A stretch of DNA of 64,000 bases, taken from assembly GCF_006542765.1 (NCBI RefSeq), contig NZ_SKCD01000008.1:62001-126000 (forward strand), in the 5' to 3' direction. Position numbers and translations under genes: made by a program. Positions 16,610 to 27,384 of the stretch are shown piece by piece (within the stretch, counting starts at the first letter, position 1; the number at the start of each line of letters is the position of its first letter). Source of the DNA: Paenibacillus luteus. GTDB taxonomy: Bacteria; Bacillota; Bacilli; Paenibacillales; Paenibacillaceae. The notes beneath the pieces were generated by a model. It saw only the letters and a list, made by a program, of their open reading frames with translations, searched no databases and was not told the origin of the DNA.

Positions 16610-17599
16610 TTAAACCAACGCCTTTCTAACTGCTTCCACAAGCTCTGAAACGGAATCTGCCCGCGAACCTTCAAGCCGACAACCTGCCGCTCTCACGTGA
16701 CCGCCGCCGCCGAAAAGTTGCGCAATTGCGGCTACGTTCGCCTTACCGGCAGAACGCAAGCTTGCTTTGACAGAACCATCCTCAGCTTCTTTAAATAAAA
16801 TGCCGACCTCCACACCATCAACATTCAGAGCATAATTTACGATGCCTTCAAGGTCTTCGGGTACAGCACCTGTATTACGAAGATCATCCTTGCCAATAAA
16901 TACCCAGCCAATCTCCAAATTATCCGTAAACGTCAATCTATTTAAAGCAATTTGGAGCAGCTTGAGCTTTGCCATCGTCATTTTCTCCAATAGATGATCA
17001 GCAAGATCATTTCCAGATACGCCTAGCGCTAGAAGCTGCGAAGCAATATCCATCACACGAGGACTTGTATTGGAGTAACGAAAGCCTCCTGTGTCGGTTA
17101 GCAGACCGGTATAAATAGCTGTTGCGCAGTTAAGATCCAATACAATGTTAGTCCTCTCAATGAGGTCAAACAATATTTCAACCGTTGCTGCCGCTTCCGC
17201 CCGAATGACGTTTACAGAGCCAAAGCCATTATTTGTTGGATGGTGATCAATATTAAGCAGCTTTGCACCAGGTGCAAAGCTGCTAGCTACCTCACCAATT
17301 CTTTTGAAATCGGCGCAATCAACGGCAATAATCGCATCGAACTGCTGCGGTGGAGCTGCTTTTTTGTAATTTAATATGGAATCGAACTGATCAAGAAAGC
17401 TTAGCCTGGAAGGCAATTCGCCTTCATTGATCAGAACAGCTGATTTACCGAGCTTTTGAAGCAGCCAGCCCACGACGACCGTTGAACTTATGGCGTCGCC
17501 ATCAGGCTGGACATGCGATACGACTAGAAAATGATCAGCATTCCTCATAAATTCCAGTGCAAGATCAAGCTGCTTCAAGTAACTGCTCTGAGCCATCAT
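16610..17599 (-). CDS. nrnA: DHH-family oligoribonuclease / pAp phosphatase NrnA
   Basis: Degrades short oligoribonucleotides and dephosphorylates 3'-phosphoadenosine 5'-phosphate. The DHH motifs are present: [14 protein letters not shown] near residue 27, the NIDHHPTN triad in the middle, and the DHHA1 domain ending with [10 protein letters not shown]. The 329 residues match the family. ATGATG at the start overlaps the rbfA stop by 4 bases. Its place between rbfA and truB is the usual Bacillales operon order. Confidence 0.95.
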   Translation of the reverse strand: MMAQSSYLKQLDLALEFMRNADHFLVVSHVQPDGDAISSTVVVGWLLQKLGKSAVLINEGELPSRLSFLDQFDSILNYKKAAPPQQFDAIIAVDCADFKRIGEVASSFAPGAKLLNIDHHPTNNGFGSVNVIRAEAAATVEILFDLIERTNIVLDLNCATAIYTGLLTDTGGFRYSNTSPRVMDIASQLLALGVSGNDLADHLLEKMTMAKLKLLQIALNRLTFTDNLEIGWVFIGKDDLRNTGAVPEDLEGIVNYALNVDGVEVGILFKEAEDGSVKASLRSAGKANVAAIAQLFGGGGHVRAAGCRLEGSRADSVSELVEAVRKALV

Positions 17600-17952
17600 C
17601 GAGCTGCGTTCCCGTTATTGATATTCTCAAGCAATGCTTCGATGCGGCTTCCATATTCAATGCTGCTGTCGAACTTAAACAGCAATACTGGCGTATGGCG
17701 AAGGCGCATCCGTTTGCCTAGCTCTGTACGGATAAAACCTGTGCCGCTGGCAAGTGCTTTCAATGTTGCTTCCTTCTGCTCTTCGCTGCCAAGTACGCTC
17801 AAATACACTTTGGCTTGCGATAAATCACTAGAGGTTTCAACACCTGTGACAGTGATGAATCCGATTCTAGGATCCTTAAGCTCAGTCTGAATGATTTGGC
17901 TTAGCTCTTTCTTAATCTGCTCGCCAACCCGTCCTACCCGGATTTTTGCCAT
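17596..17952 (-). CDS. rbfA: Ribosome-binding factor A
   Basis: Small KH-like factor needed for late 30S maturation around the 5' end of 16S rRNA. The 118 residues show the family start [17 protein letters not shown] and the segments [13 protein letters not shown] and [23 protein letters not shown] precedes the ATG, 8 bases after infB ends. Confidence 0.96.
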   Translation of the reverse strand: MAKIRVGRVGEQIKKELSQIIQTELKDPRIGFITVTGVETSSDLSQAKVYLSVLGSEEQKEATLKALASGTGFIRTELGKRMRLRHTPVLLFKFDSSIEYGSRIEALLENINNGNAAR

Positions 17953-17959
17953 GCTATAA

Positions 17960-20593
17960 TCACCTCTCTACTGTTTCCATGACAAATGCTTCGATTGTAT
18001 CTCCTTCACGGACATCATTGAAGCGATCAAGCGTTATGCCGCACTCATAGCCTTGTGCAACTTCTTTCACATCGTCTTTGAAACGTTTAAGGGATTCAAT
18101 CTTGCCTGTAAAGACAACAATGCCACCACGAATCAAACGTGCTTCAGCGTTACGAATAATTTTACCAGAAGTGATCATACAACCTGCAATAGCGCCAACT
18201 TTCGTTACTTTAAATACATTACGAACCTCAGCATGGCCAATGACAACCTCTTTGTAGATCGGATCAAGCATCCCTTTCATCGCTTGCTCAATTTCATCGA
18301 TAACGTTGTAGATGACACGGTGCATCCGAACGTCAACTTTCTCTTGTGCAATCGTCGCTTCTGCCTGTGGATCTGGACGAACGTTAAATCCGATTACGAT
18401 CGCATTGGAAGCCGAGGCCAAGATAATATCGGATTCTGTAATCGCGCCTACACCGCTGTGGATGATTTTAACGCGTACACCTTCGATATCGATTTTTGCG
18501 AGCGAGCCTTTAAGTGCCTCTGACGAGCCTTGAACGTCGGATTTAATAATAACGTTCAGATCTTTAATTTCACCATCTTTGATATGGTTATACAGATCGT
18601 CGAGCGTTACGCGCGTATTGGCACCCATATCCGACTGACGCTGTTTAATAGAACGGCGATCAGCGATATCACGAGCTTTACGCTCATCCTCAAATACCAT
18701 GAACGGATCTCCAGCTTGCGGCACTTCTGTAAGACCAGTAATTTCTACAGGTGTGGAAGGTCCCACTTCTTTTAAACGACGGCCTTTATCATTCACCATC
18801 GCACGAATACGTCCGAAGCAATTGCCGGCTACAAATGCATCGCCGATTTTCAAAGTACCATGTTGAACTAGAATACGTGCAACTGGACCTTTACCTTTAT
18901 CGAGCTCAGCTTCAATAACGGTAGCGCGAGCACGCTTGTTCGGGTTCGCTTTATAATCATTGACTTCTGCGACGAGCAGAATCATTTCTAGAAGGCCTTC
19001 AAGACCAATTCTTTGTTTCGCAGACACCTCGACGAAAATCGTATCGCCGCCCCACTCTTCCGGAACAAGCTCATACTCAGTCATTTCTTGCTTGATTTTT
19101 TCGGTGTTTGCTTCTGGCTTATCGATTTTGTTAACAGCAACGATAATCGGTACGCCTGCAGCCTTGGCATGGTTAATCGCCTCAATCGTTTGTGGCATGA
19201 TACCGTCATCTGCTGCAACAACGATAATTGTAATATCCGTTACTTGAGCACCACGGGCCCGCATAAGCGTAAACGCTTCGTGACCTGGCGTATCGAGGAA
19301 CGTGATCTTCTTATGGTTAATTTCAACTTGGTATGCGCCGATATGCTGCGTAATCCCGCCTGCTTCTCCACCTGTAACATTCGTTTTGCGAATGGCATCA
19401 AGGAGCGTTGTTTTACCATGGTCAACGTGTCCCATGATCGTAACAACTGGAGGACGTGATACCAAATCTGCATCTTCGTCACTTTCTTCAACCGTTTCGA
19501 AGGAATCTTCCTCAACCGGAATTTTCACTTCTACTTCTACGCCATAATCGGTAGCGATCAAGTGAATAGCATCCATGTCGATTTCTTGGTTAATGGTAGC
19601 CATAACGCCCAAGAAGATCAGCTTTTTGATAACTTCCGATGCATCCTTGTGAAGCAATTTAGCCAATTCTCCAACGGTCATCGTACCGCGAACAATGATT
19701 TTTTTAGGTGTATTATCAATTTTTTCACGTGGAGGCTGCTGCTGTTGGTACTTACCGCCGCGGCCCTTTTGTCCACCGCGATTATTGTTGCCTCTGTAAC
19801 CGCCTGGTTTTCCGTCTTCAAAACGTTTTTGACCAGGTCTAGCATTTTTATTGTCATTGCCGCGAGCTTGGCCCTGTGCCGGTTTAGAATCAAAACGGCT
19901 TTGACCTGACGATGCCGGACGGCTGGTTGCATCTTGACGCGGCGCGCTTGGACGGCTCGCTGTATTGCCTTGACCACCTTGTGAAGGACGGCTTTGGCCT
20001 GATGATGCTGGACGGTTTTGGCCGCCTTGGCCCGTGCTAGGACGGCTGCTTCCCGTGCTGGATTGCCCAGTACGATTGCCTTGACCGCCTTGTCCTTGAC
20101 TTGGACGGCTCGAATTGGAGTTGCCTTGTGATGGACGGTTGTTGCTTGACGTTTGCGCCGGACGACTGGATTGCTGTCCTGCTGGTCTCTGTTCGGACTG
20201 CTGCTGGTTGGTTTGTGGTTTCGTATTAATAGAATTCATAGGCCCCTGTCTGTCTTGATTAGTATTTTTGTTTTCTTGCGCCGCCTGTGGCTTCCGTTCC
20301 TGCTGGGCTGGCTGCTGCGATTGCGGCCGGCTTGCGGCAGGTTGTGCGGAGGATACAGACACGCTTGTCGTTTCCTGTGCCCGCTTGGCTGCGGCATTGG
20401 CTTTAATATTACGAAAAAAGCCTTCGACCTTATTTACCATTTCATTTTCCATAACACTCATATGGTTATTGACCGGTAAATCAAGTCGTTTAAGAATCGT
20501 TATAATTTCTTTGCTGCTCATATTCAGTGACTTGGCATACTCGTAAACGCGCAGCTTATCTTTATTATCCTTGCTGTCTTGTTTATTGTCCAA
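17960..20593 (-). CDS. infB: Translation initiation factor IF-2
   Basis: GTPase that brings fMet-tRNA to the 30S subunit. The 877 residues have an N-terminal helical domain (1-65), a long low-complexity Gly/Gln/Ser/Arg linker (about 70-290), an IF2_N domain with [20 protein letters not shown] (304-360), the G domain with GHVDHGKT at 388-395, DTPGHE and NKID, then domains 2-4. The start is TTG with GGAGGTG upstream and overlaps rplGA by 11 bases. An internal start for a shorter IF-2 form, known in B. subtilis, cannot be confirmed here. Confidence 0.98.
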   Translation of the reverse strand: MDNKQDSKDNKDKLRVYEYAKSLNMSSKEIITILKRLDLPVNNHMSVMENEMVNKVEGFFRNIKANAAAKRAQETTSVSVSSAQPAASRPQSQQPAQQERKPQAAQENKNTNQDRQGPMNSINTKPQTNQQQSEQRPAGQQSSRPAQTSSNNRPSQGNSNSSRPSQGQGGQGNRTGQSSTGSSRPSTGQGGQNRPASSGQSRPSQGGQGNTASRPSAPRQDATSRPASSGQSRFDSKPAQGQARGNDNKNARPGQKRFEDGKPGGYRGNNNRGGQKGRGGKYQQQQPPREKIDNTPKKIIVRGTMTVGELAKLLHKDASEVIKKLIFLGVMATINQEIDMDAIHLIATDYGVEVEVKIPVEEDSFETVEESDEDADLVSRPPVVTIMGHVDHGKTTLLDAIRKTNVTGGEAGGITQHIGAYQVEINHKKITFLDTPGHEAFTLMRARGAQVTDITIIVVAADDGIMPQTIEAINHAKAAGVPIIVAVNKIDKPEANTEKIKQEMTEYELVPEEWGGDTIFVEVSAKQRIGLEGLLEMILLVAEVNDYKANPNKRARATVIEAELDKGKGPVARILVQHGTLKIGDAFVAGNCFGRIRAMVNDKGRRLKEVGPSTPVEITGLTEVPQAGDPFMVFEDERKARDIADRRSIKQRQSDMGANTRVTLDDLYNHIKDGEIKDLNVIIKSDVQGSSEALKGSLAKIDIEGVRVKIIHSGVGAITESDIILASASNAIVIGFNVRPDPQAEATIAQEKVDVRMHRVIYNVIDEIEQAMKGMLDPIYKEVVIGHAEVRNVFKVTKVGAIAGCMITSGKIIRNAEARLIRGGIVVFTGKIESLKRFKDDVKEVAQGYECGITLDRFNDVREGDTIEAFVMETVER
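19724..20386 (-). repeat. Low-complexity repeat tract coding the IF-2 linker
   Basis: About 220 codons rich in Gly, Gln, Ser, Arg, Pro and Asn. Short units recur: RPASSGQSR occurs twice, and [13 protein letters not shown] variants occur at least five times. It encodes a disordered linker of the kind that varies in length between strains. Confidence 0.8.
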
Positions 20594-20915
20594 TATGATC
20601 CACCTCCGTATTATGGCTCAGATGACTCGCAATCATTTTTCCGAATTGCGCATCGGTTACCGCTAGTACAACCCGTTCTGGCTTACCAATCGCCTTTCCT
20701 AGTTGCTCACGGTCGAATGCTTCGGCGAGTTGTATTCCGTAGGTGCTGCATTTGTCACGAAATTTTTTCTTCGTATTTTCTGAAGCATCTCCTGCAATGA
20801 TAACAAGATGCGCTTGTTTGTTTCTTACTGCCTTGAGGACGATTTCGTCCCCAGTAATCAGCTTGCCCGCACGCATTGCCATGCCAAGCTGTGATAAGCT
20901 CTTATTCTGTCTCAT
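20583..20915 (-). CDS. rplGA: L7Ae-family ribosomal protein YlxQ (RplGA)
   Basis: Small L7Ae/L30e-fold RNA-binding protein expected to recognise kink-turns. The 110 residues hold the family core [22 protein letters not shown] and [16 protein letters not shown]. It overlaps rnpM upstream by 14 bases and infB downstream by 11 bases, so the three are tightly coupled. The exact function is not established to my knowledge. Confidence 0.93.
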   Translation of the reverse strand: MRQNKSLSQLGMAMRAGKLITGDEIVLKAVRNKQAHLVIIAGDASENTKKKFRDKCSTYGIQLAEAFDREQLGKAIGKPERVVLAVTDAQFGKMIASHLSHNTEVDHIGQ

Positions 20916-21216
20916 CGCTTATCAGCTCCTTGCCGGCGATAAATTGCTCCTCTACCGCTACAAAATCCTGTTCCAGCTGATCATAAATATGCTCTCCAAC
21001 ATGCTGCTTTAGCGCACGATCAAGCGCCTTGGATTTTTTGGCTAATTTGAAGCAGCTAACTTTACCGCACAAATACGCGCCGCGGCCCGCTTTTTTGCCT
21101 GTCAGGTCAATCTGCACCTCTTCGGCCGGTGTCCGCACAATCCGAATGAGTTCCTTCTTCGGCATCATCTCCTGACAAGCGACACATTTGCGAAGCGGTA
21201 CTTTTCTCGGTCTCAT
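20902..21216 (-). CDS. rnpM: YlxR-family RNA-binding protein (RNase P modulator RnpM)
   Basis: DUF448/YlxR protein of 104 residues with the family signature KVPLRKCVACQEMMPKKELIRIVR and GRGAYLC. As I recall, B. subtilis YlxR binds RNase P RNA and modulates its activity. GAGGAGG precedes the ATG. It lies between nusA and rplGA in the standard order. Confidence 0.93.
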   Translation of the reverse strand: MRPRKVPLRKCVACQEMMPKKELIRIVRTPAEEVQIDLTGKKAGRGAYLCGKVSCFKLAKKSKALDRALKQHVGEHIYDQLEQDFVAVEEQFIAGKELISDETE

Positions 21217-21267
21217 TGTACACCCCTCCTCTGCCAGCTGAATTGACGCTTATCGGTCTAACAAAAT

Positions 21268-22365
21268 CTAATCGATCGAAACAGAATCCTGGTGCATAAC
21301 CGTCGTTAGTGATTTCGGACGGCCATACTCCTGCTCTGCCTGCGTTTCGCTTTTAATATCGATTTTCCAGCCTGTAAGTTTAGCAGCAAGCCTAGCGTTC
21401 TGACCTTTAATCCCTATCGCAAGCGACAATTGATAGTCAGGAACGATGACTCTAGCCATTTTTTCCTGTTCGAATACGATAACCTCTAGCACCTTTGAAG
21501 GGCTGAGTGCATTCGCAACATATTCGTCCACGCTTTCAGACCAACGAACGATATCGATTTTCTCGCCTTTAAGCTCGTTTACGATCGTCTGAACGCGCAA
21601 ACCTTTTTGTCCTACACAAGAACCTACAGGATCAACCTCTGTATTGCGAGAGTGAACCGCGATTTTTGAACGGAAGCCAGCTTCGCGGGCAACCGAACGA
21701 ATTTCTACAACGCCATCATAAATTTCAGGCACTTCCAGCTCGAACAAACGTTTGAGCAAACCTGGATGCGTCCGGGATAAAATGATTTGAGGACCCTTGG
21801 TTGTATTCTCAACCTTTGTAATATAAGACTTAACACGGTCCCCATGCTTGAATTTATCGGTTGGCATCAGCTCGGTCAAAGGTAAAACCGCTTCAACTTT
21901 TCCAAGGTCAACGAACAGGTTACGGACATCTTGGCGCTGAACGATGCCGTTAACGATATCTTCCTCTTTGTCAATAAAAGCATTATAAATCAAACCGCGC
22001 TCAGCCTCACGAATACGCTGAGTGACGACTTGTTTTGCTGTTTGGGCAGCAATACGGCCAAAGTCACGCGGCGTAACTTCAATATCCGCAATATCATCGA
22101 GCTGATAGTGAGGATTGATTTCACGCGATGCTTCTACCGTAATTTCAAGCCGAGGGTCTAGTACCTCGTCAACCACGGTTTTGCGCGCGTAAACTTTAAT
22201 TACGCCAGTGTGGCGGTTAATATCAACGCGGACGTTTTGGGCCGTGTTGAAATTCCGTTTGTAACTGGAGATAAGTGCGGCCTCAATGGCTTCTAGGAGT
22301 ACGTCTTTCGTAATCCCTTTATCTCTTTCTATTTCCTGTAACGCTTCAATAAAATCCATGCTCAT
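21268..22365 (-). CDS. nusA: Transcription termination/antitermination factor NusA
   Basis: RNA polymerase-binding factor that enhances pausing and intrinsic termination. The 365 residues have an N-terminal domain, an S1 domain (about 135-200, with HGDRVKSYI) and two KH domains (DPVGSCVGQKGLRVQ and LAIGIKGQNARLAAKL). There are no C-terminal acidic repeats, as is usual in Bacillales. The first ATG (MSMDF) has GAGGGGG 12 bases upstream; a second ATG two codons in is an alternative start. Confidence 0.97.
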   Translation of the reverse strand: MSMDFIEALQEIERDKGITKDVLLEAIEAALISSYKRNFNTAQNVRVDINRHTGVIKVYARKTVVDEVLDPRLEITVEASREINPHYQLDDIADIEVTPRDFGRIAAQTAKQVVTQRIREAERGLIYNAFIDKEEDIVNGIVQRQDVRNLFVDLGKVEAVLPLTELMPTDKFKHGDRVKSYITKVENTTKGPQIILSRTHPGLLKRLFELEVPEIYDGVVEIRSVAREAGFRSKIAVHSRNTEVDPVGSCVGQKGLRVQTIVNELKGEKIDIVRWSESVDEYVANALSPSKVLEVIVFEQEKMARVIVPDYQLSLAIGIKGQNARLAAKLTGWKIDIKSETQAEQEYGRPKSLTTVMHQDSVSID

Positions 22366-22403
22366 TGGACTGCATTTCCCCCTCTCAATATAGAAAACGA
22401 ATA

Positions 22404-22865
22404 TTAGAACACGATAGCAAGCCTAGCGCCAGCTACCTTCACATAAGGAATCGCGTACTCTTTCTTGCCAGTACGAACAACCGCCGTTTCCCCGTCAAAT
22501 GAAAGTAGCAGCCCCTCAAATTCTTTAGCGCCGCTAATCGGTTCATATGTCGTTATGTAAACGTGTTTGCCGATAGCTTTACGTACGTCTTCTTCTTTCT
22601 TCAAAGGCCTCTCGGCGCCTGGAGAAGATACCTCTAGAAAATAAACGTCAGTTACCGGATCATTCTTATCCAGCTGCTCGCTCATAAATTCGCTGATTCG
22701 GCCGCAATCATCAATATCAATGCCGCCATCCTTATCGACGAATATACGAAGGAAGTAATTGCTACCTTCTTTTACATAATCAATATCAACCAGTTCAAAT
22801 CCATTGCTGCTAAGGTATGGTAGGACCATTTCCTCCACGTCAGCTTTGATTTTGGAATTACTCAA
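22404..22865 (-). CDS. rimP: Ribosome maturation factor RimP
   Basis: Assembly factor for the 30S subunit. The 153 residues match the YlxS/RimP family, with [29 protein letters not shown] and [21 protein letters not shown] precedes the start. It is the first gene of the operon extending to ribF and lies behind a strong predicted promoter. Confidence 0.97.
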   Translation of the reverse strand: MSNSKIKADVEEMVLPYLSSNGFELVDIDYVKEGSNYFLRIFVDKDGGIDIDDCGRISEFMSEQLDKNDPVTDVYFLEVSSPGAERPLKKEEDVRKAIGKHVYITTYEPISGAKEFEGLLLSFDGETAVVRTGKKEYAIPYVKVAGARLAIVF

Positions 22866-22907
22866 ATTCAGTTGACCTCCTGTTTATACGCACTATGCCA
22901 TTTTGCC

Positions 22908-22943
22908 AATTACAAAACGTAAAGAGTGGGTTTCCCCACTCTT
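22908..22943 (-). terminator. Hairpin in the rimP leader: polC terminator and possible attenuator
   Basis: A perfect 9-bp stem AAGAGTGGG/CCCACTCTT with a 4-base loop (22922-22943), followed on the minus strand by TTTACGTTTTGT. It lies downstream of both polC and the predicted rimP promoter, so rimP transcripts must also pass it. The T-run is interrupted, which suits partial termination. Confidence 0.6.
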
Positions 22944-22980
22944 CTGCATCAAAGTCTTTATCATCATCATTGCCAGAAAA

Positions 22981-23009
22981 ATTATAACATAACCGCACTA
23001 TAGTGACAA
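22981..23009 (-). promoter_or_regulatory. Predicted promoter of the rimP-nusA-infB operon, extended -10
   Basis: Minus strand TTGTCA (23004-23009), 17-base spacer ending TGT, perfect TATAAT (22981-22986). It is the best vegetative promoter in the window and gives a leader of about 110 nt. Confidence 0.82.
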
Positions 23010-23034
23010 GAAATCTTTTCTAAATGGACTCCTG

Positions 23035-26000
23035 TCAGAACAGTGAAAGCTGGTTGGATTCAGGCAATCCACGGAAGCAGCCCATCCCAGTAAGCACCTC
23101 AATAATCGTCTTCGTGGCCTTGGATTTCATCTGGAAATCCTCGATGGAAAGGTATTCTCCACCATCTCTTGAGGCCGCAATATTCCGTGCCGCATTATCC
23201 CCGATTCCTGCAATCGCTGCAAACGGAGGAATGAGCGAATCCCCATCCACTAGAAACTTGGTAGCATCGGAACGATAGAGATCAATCGGCTTGAACGAGA
23301 AGCCGCGAGCAGTCATCTCCAATGACATTTCCAGCTGGGAAACCATATTTTTCTCTTTTGGTAGAGCATTAAAGCCCTTCGCTTCAATTTCAATTAGCTT
23401 GCGAAGTATCGCATCGTAACCCTGGCATAGCAGCTCCAAATCAAAATCATCAGCCCTTACCGTAAAATAAGTAGCGTAGTATTCGATCGGGTGATACAAC
23501 TTAAAAAAAGCGGTTCGGACTGCAGAGATTACGTAGGCGGCAGCATGGGCTTTCGGGAACATGTACTCGATGCGCAGACAGGAATCGATATACCATTGAG
23601 GTACCTTGCAGCGCTTCATTTCTTCGATCCACTCCGGCGTCAACCCTTTACCTTTACGCACGCTCTCCGTAATCTTAAAGGCAAGACCCGCATCCATCCC
23701 GGCTTTGTAGATAAGGAACAGCATGATGTCATCGCGACATCCAATTACCGTCTTGATGTTGCATGTTCCCTTCTTGATCAGCTCCTGTGCATTGCCGAGC
23801 CAAACCCCCGTACCGTGAGACAAGCCGGAAATTTGCAGCAAATCCGCAAAGGAGGAAGGCTGCGTTTCCTGAAGCATCTGCCGTACGAACTTTGTCCCCA
23901 TCTCCGGCACGCCGTAGGTGGCTACCGAAGAACGAATCCGTTCGCCGGGAATGTCCAGCGCCGCAGTGGAATTGAACATGCTCATTACTTTCGGATCATT
24001 CATAGGAATGCTCGTTGGATCAATGCCTGTCAAATCCTGCAGCATTCGCATCATAGTCGGATCATCATGACCTAGTATATCAAGCTTAAGCAAGTTTTCG
24101 TCAAAGGCATGGTAATCGAAATGCGTTGTTTTCCACTCTGCATTTACATCATCCGCGGGATACTGAACCGGAGTAATATCCTCAACCTCGATATAATCGG
24201 GAACAACGACAATACCCCCTGGATGCTGTCCTGTACTGCGTTTGACGCCAGTACAACCACTAGCAAGCCTAGCTAGCTCCGCTCCCCGCCATTTCTTGTT
24301 ATGCTCTTCTTCATACTTCTTTGTGAAGCCATATGCTGTCTTCTCGGCAACCGTACCGATTGTTCCTGCCCGGAATACCGCTTTGTCACCAAACATTATT
24401 TTCGTAAAGTTATGGGCAACCGGTTGATAATCACCCGAGAAGTTAAGATCGATATCCGGTACCTTATCCCCTTTGAAGCCTAGGAAAGTTTCGAATGGAA
24501 TATCCTGTCCCTCGCCTTTCATCGGCTTCTCACAATTAGGGCAAAGCTTATCTGGAAGGTCAAAGCCGCTCGGTATGCTTCCGTCAAGAAACCATTCGCT
24601 GTGGCGGCAATCCGAATTTTTGCATAAATAATGGGCTGGCAGCGGATTAACCTCGGATATGCCCAGAAAAGTAGCAACAACCGAAGAACCAACGGAACCC
24701 CTCGAGCCGACCAAATAACCGTCAGCATTCGATTTTTTAACTAATTTTTCAGAAATCAGATAGTTGGCGGAAAACTTAAACTTAATGATCGGAATAAGTT
24801 CTTTCTCCAGCCTATCTATAACCACCTGCGGCAAGTTTTCTCCATACATCGACTTCGCCGTGTCATAACAGGTATTGCGAATTTCATCATCCGCTCCTTC
24901 GATATCTGGAGCAAACAAACCTTTGGGGAACATGTCAAAAGGTTCAAACCGCTCTGCAAGTGCTACCGTATTGGTTATAACGACTTCACGGGCTTTCGCA
25001 TCTCCCAGAAAAGCAAACTCCTCCAGCATTTCTTCCGTTGTCCGGAAATGAGCGTCGGGCTTGCGTATGCTTTTGAGAGGACTAAAGCCGGTAATCCCGT
25101 GAATCGTAATATCCCGGTACATTTTATCCCGCGGATTCAAATAATGTACATTGCCGGTCGCGATAACAGGCTTGCCCAGCTCGTCACCGATTTGGCAAAT
25201 CCGGCGGTGGGCCTGCTCGATTTCGGCGCGGCTTCCGACAAGTCCCTTATCTACCAAATGCATATAAAAATCAATAGGCTGGATTTCGAGCGCATCATAG
25301 AACCGTCCAACTTCAAGAGCTTCCTCGTATGACTTGTTCAACACGGTTTCGAAAAACTCGCCTTTCTCACAGCCAGAAATGACAAGTAATCCTTCGCGAT
25401 GTGCCACGAGCTTACTCTTTGGCATCGTCGCAACGCGTTTAAAATGTTCGGTATGAGATAGCGAGATCAGCTTGAACAGGTTTTTCTTGCCGACTGCATT
25501 TAAGGCATATACGTTGCTATGAAAAGGACGGGAATTGGACAAATCAATGCCAACATAATCGTTAAGCTGATGCAAATTCGTTATATTCCGTTCCGCAGCA
25601 TCACCAATCAACCCATACAATACGCCTCCAAGGGCAAGCGAGTCATCTACTGCTCGGTGATGGTTTTCAAGACTGACCTTATATTTATCCGCTAATGTAT
25701 TCAAACGGTGATTTTTGAGAGATGGGAAAATGAACCTAGCCAGCTCCAGCGTATCCAGAACAGGATTTTTGACCTCAGGCATGCCAAACGCTTTGCAATT
25801 AGCTTGAATAAATCCAATATCGAATCTGGCATTATGCGCAACAAGAACATCGTCTCCGATAAACTCGATAAACTCACGCAGCTTAGGTTCTAATTCAGGC
25901 TGCCCTTTCACCATATCATCATTGATATTCGTCAACTGCTGGATATGATATGGGATTTTCTCATGCGGATCGATGAGCGTTGAGAAACGGTCGATCTCTT

Positions 26001-27342
26001 TGCCGTCGCGCATTTTAACGCCAGCCAGCTCTATAATTTTGTTGTTGATGACTGACAAACCAGTGGTCTCAATATCGAAGACGATATAGGTAGCGGCAGC
26101 TAGAGGCTCTGGCCGAGATTCGAGCACCATTGGTACCGCATCGTTAACCACGTTTGCTTCTACGCCAAACAAAACTTTGATACCATGCTTTTTCGCTGAT
26201 TTGTTCGCATCTGGATAGCACTGAACATTGCTGTGATCGGATACCGCTATCGCTGGATGTCCCCATTTGGCAGCCGTCTTAATATAAGTGTCTACGGGAG
26301 TAACGGCATCCATCGCACTCATCGTCGTGTGCAAGTGGAACTCTACACGCTTCTCCTCCGCTTTGTCCATACGGTCAGGAGGCGACTTGACCTCATGCAG
26401 GTCATTTGGCATCATGACTAGCTCAGGCTCCTGCATGAAGCGGTCATATTCGATACGCCCGCGCGCTTTCACCCATTTGCCATTGGCAAGCTGGCTCAAA
26501 ATTTTCACGTCGTCCTTCGTTTTCGCAAACATCTTCATCGCAATAGAATCAGAAAAGTCGGTAACGTTGAAGGTAAACAGCGTGCTTCCGTTACGCAGCT
26601 CCTTCATATCGAGACCAAATACGGCACCTTGTACCGTTATTTTCTTTTCTTCCTCCAGGATATTCATGAGTGGAACTGGTTCTTCCCGGATATCATAACC
26701 GACCGCCAGCCTGATCTCCCCTTCATCGACGAGATCCGATTCTGACTGAGAACTAGCCATAAGCTCTTGTACATATTCACGTTCTTCTTGCACAATGCGC
26801 AGCGCATACTCATCAAGAATTTCTTGGCGAGATTCGCTGACCATCATTTTCACCTTGCAAGTTCGCTCGAAATGAGTTTGATAGAAACGGATAATTTCCT
26901 CATCCAGACGTTTCTTGCGCGCAAGTTCCAGACCTGTATTGTCTAATAAGGATAATGTCAGCAAATCGCCTTCAACCGCTATGGTAGCTTTTTGCAGCCA
27001 ACCGTTGACCGACGCAATCTCACGCTGCGCCCACTCCATAAACAAGCCCCAATATTGCGTTACGATGGACTCTGTCTCTACGACAGGATCATAAATAAAC
27101 AAAAAGCTCACCGAAGCAATATGCTCGAATTTCAAACGTGCAGCTTGAAGTAGGCCATTATAGGCCTGTAAAGGCACCATGGACGTTTTGCGTATGCAAA
27201 ACGTCCATTCCCGGTTGCTGTTGCTGACTATAACCTGATCAATATAACCATCCTGAAAATAAGTTTGTATAAGTTCCTGCGGCAGCGCTGCATGCTGTAA
27301 TAGCATTTCAAAGCGCTGACGTTTTTCTGCGGTTTGGCTCAT
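23035..27342 (-). CDS. polC: DNA polymerase III alpha subunit, PolC type
   Basis: Replicative DNA polymerase of low-GC Gram-positives. In order: an N-terminal domain, an OB fold (about 220-320), a PHP domain (EFHLHTTMSAMDA) interrupted by a DnaQ-like 3'-5' exonuclease (YIVFDIETTGLS to HRAVDDSLALGG), a zinc site (CKNSDC ... CPNC), the palm with PDIDLNFSG, and the C-terminal helix-hairpin-helix part. The frame opens at 27351, but AAGGAG is properly placed for the ATG at 27342, giving 1435 residues, close to the B. subtilis length. Confidence 0.98.
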   Translation of the reverse strand: MSQTAEKRQRFEMLLQHAALPQELIQTYFQDGYIDQVIVSNSNREWTFCIRKTSMVPLQAYNGLLQAARLKFEHIASVSFLFIYDPVVETESIVTQYWGLFMEWAQREIASVNGWLQKATIAVEGDLLTLSLLDNTGLELARKKRLDEEIIRFYQTHFERTCKVKMMVSESRQEILDEYALRIVQEEREYVQELMASSQSESDLVDEGEIRLAVGYDIREEPVPLMNILEEEKKITVQGAVFGLDMKELRNGSTLFTFNVTDFSDSIAMKMFAKTKDDVKILSQLANGKWVKARGRIEYDRFMQEPELVMMPNDLHEVKSPPDRMDKAEEKRVEFHLHTTMSAMDAVTPVDTYIKTAAKWGHPAIAVSDHSNVQCYPDANKSAKKHGIKVLFGVEANVVNDAVPMVLESRPEPLAAATYIVFDIETTGLSVINNKIIELAGVKMRDGKEIDRFSTLIDPHEKIPYHIQQLTNINDDMVKGQPELEPKLREFIEFIGDDVLVAHNARFDIGFIQANCKAFGMPEVKNPVLDTLELARFIFPSLKNHRLNTLADKYKVSLENHHRAVDDSLALGGVLYGLIGDAAERNITNLHQLNDYVGIDLSNSRPFHSNVYALNAVGKKNLFKLISLSHTEHFKRVATMPKSKLVAHREGLLVISGCEKGEFFETVLNKSYEEALEVGRFYDALEIQPIDFYMHLVDKGLVGSRAEIEQAHRRICQIGDELGKPVIATGNVHYLNPRDKMYRDITIHGITGFSPLKSIRKPDAHFRTTEEMLEEFAFLGDAKAREVVITNTVALAERFEPFDMFPKGLFAPDIEGADDEIRNTCYDTAKSMYGENLPQVVIDRLEKELIPIIKFKFSANYLISEKLVKKSNADGYLVGSRGSVGSSVVATFLGISEVNPLPAHYLCKNSDCRHSEWFLDGSIPSGFDLPDKLCPNCEKPMKGEGQDIPFETFLGFKGDKVPDIDLNFSGDYQPVAHNFTKIMFGDKAVFRAGTIGTVAEKTAYGFTKKYEEEHNKKWRGAELARLASGCTGVKRSTGQHPGGIVVVPDYIEVEDITPVQYPADDVNAEWKTTHFDYHAFDENLLKLDILGHDDPTMMRMLQDLTGIDPTSIPMNDPKVMSMFNSTAALDIPGERIRSSVATYGVPEMGTKFVRQMLQETQPSSFADLLQISGLSHGTGVWLGNAQELIKKGTCNIKTVIGCRDDIMLFLIYKAGMDAGLAFKITESVRKGKGLTPEWIEEMKRCKVPQWYIDSCLRIEYMFPKAHAAAYVISAVRTAFFKLYHPIEYYATYFTVRADDFDLELLCQGYDAILRKLIEIEAKGFNALPKEKNMVSQLEMSLEMTARGFSFKPIDLYRSDATKFLVDGDSLIPPFAAIAGIGDNAARNIAASRDGGEYLSIEDFQMKSKATKTIIEVLTGMGCFRGLPESNQLSLF

Positions 27343-27384
27343 AAAACACACTCCTTAAGATCCGAACCGAACTAGCTTCAGTCC

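Noticed and set aside
23491..24075. 194-codon plus-strand frame inside polC, and a 184-codon one at 28132-28686 inside proS
   Set aside because: Both are antisense to well-conserved coding sequence and their products look like frame shadows rich in Arg, His and Cys.
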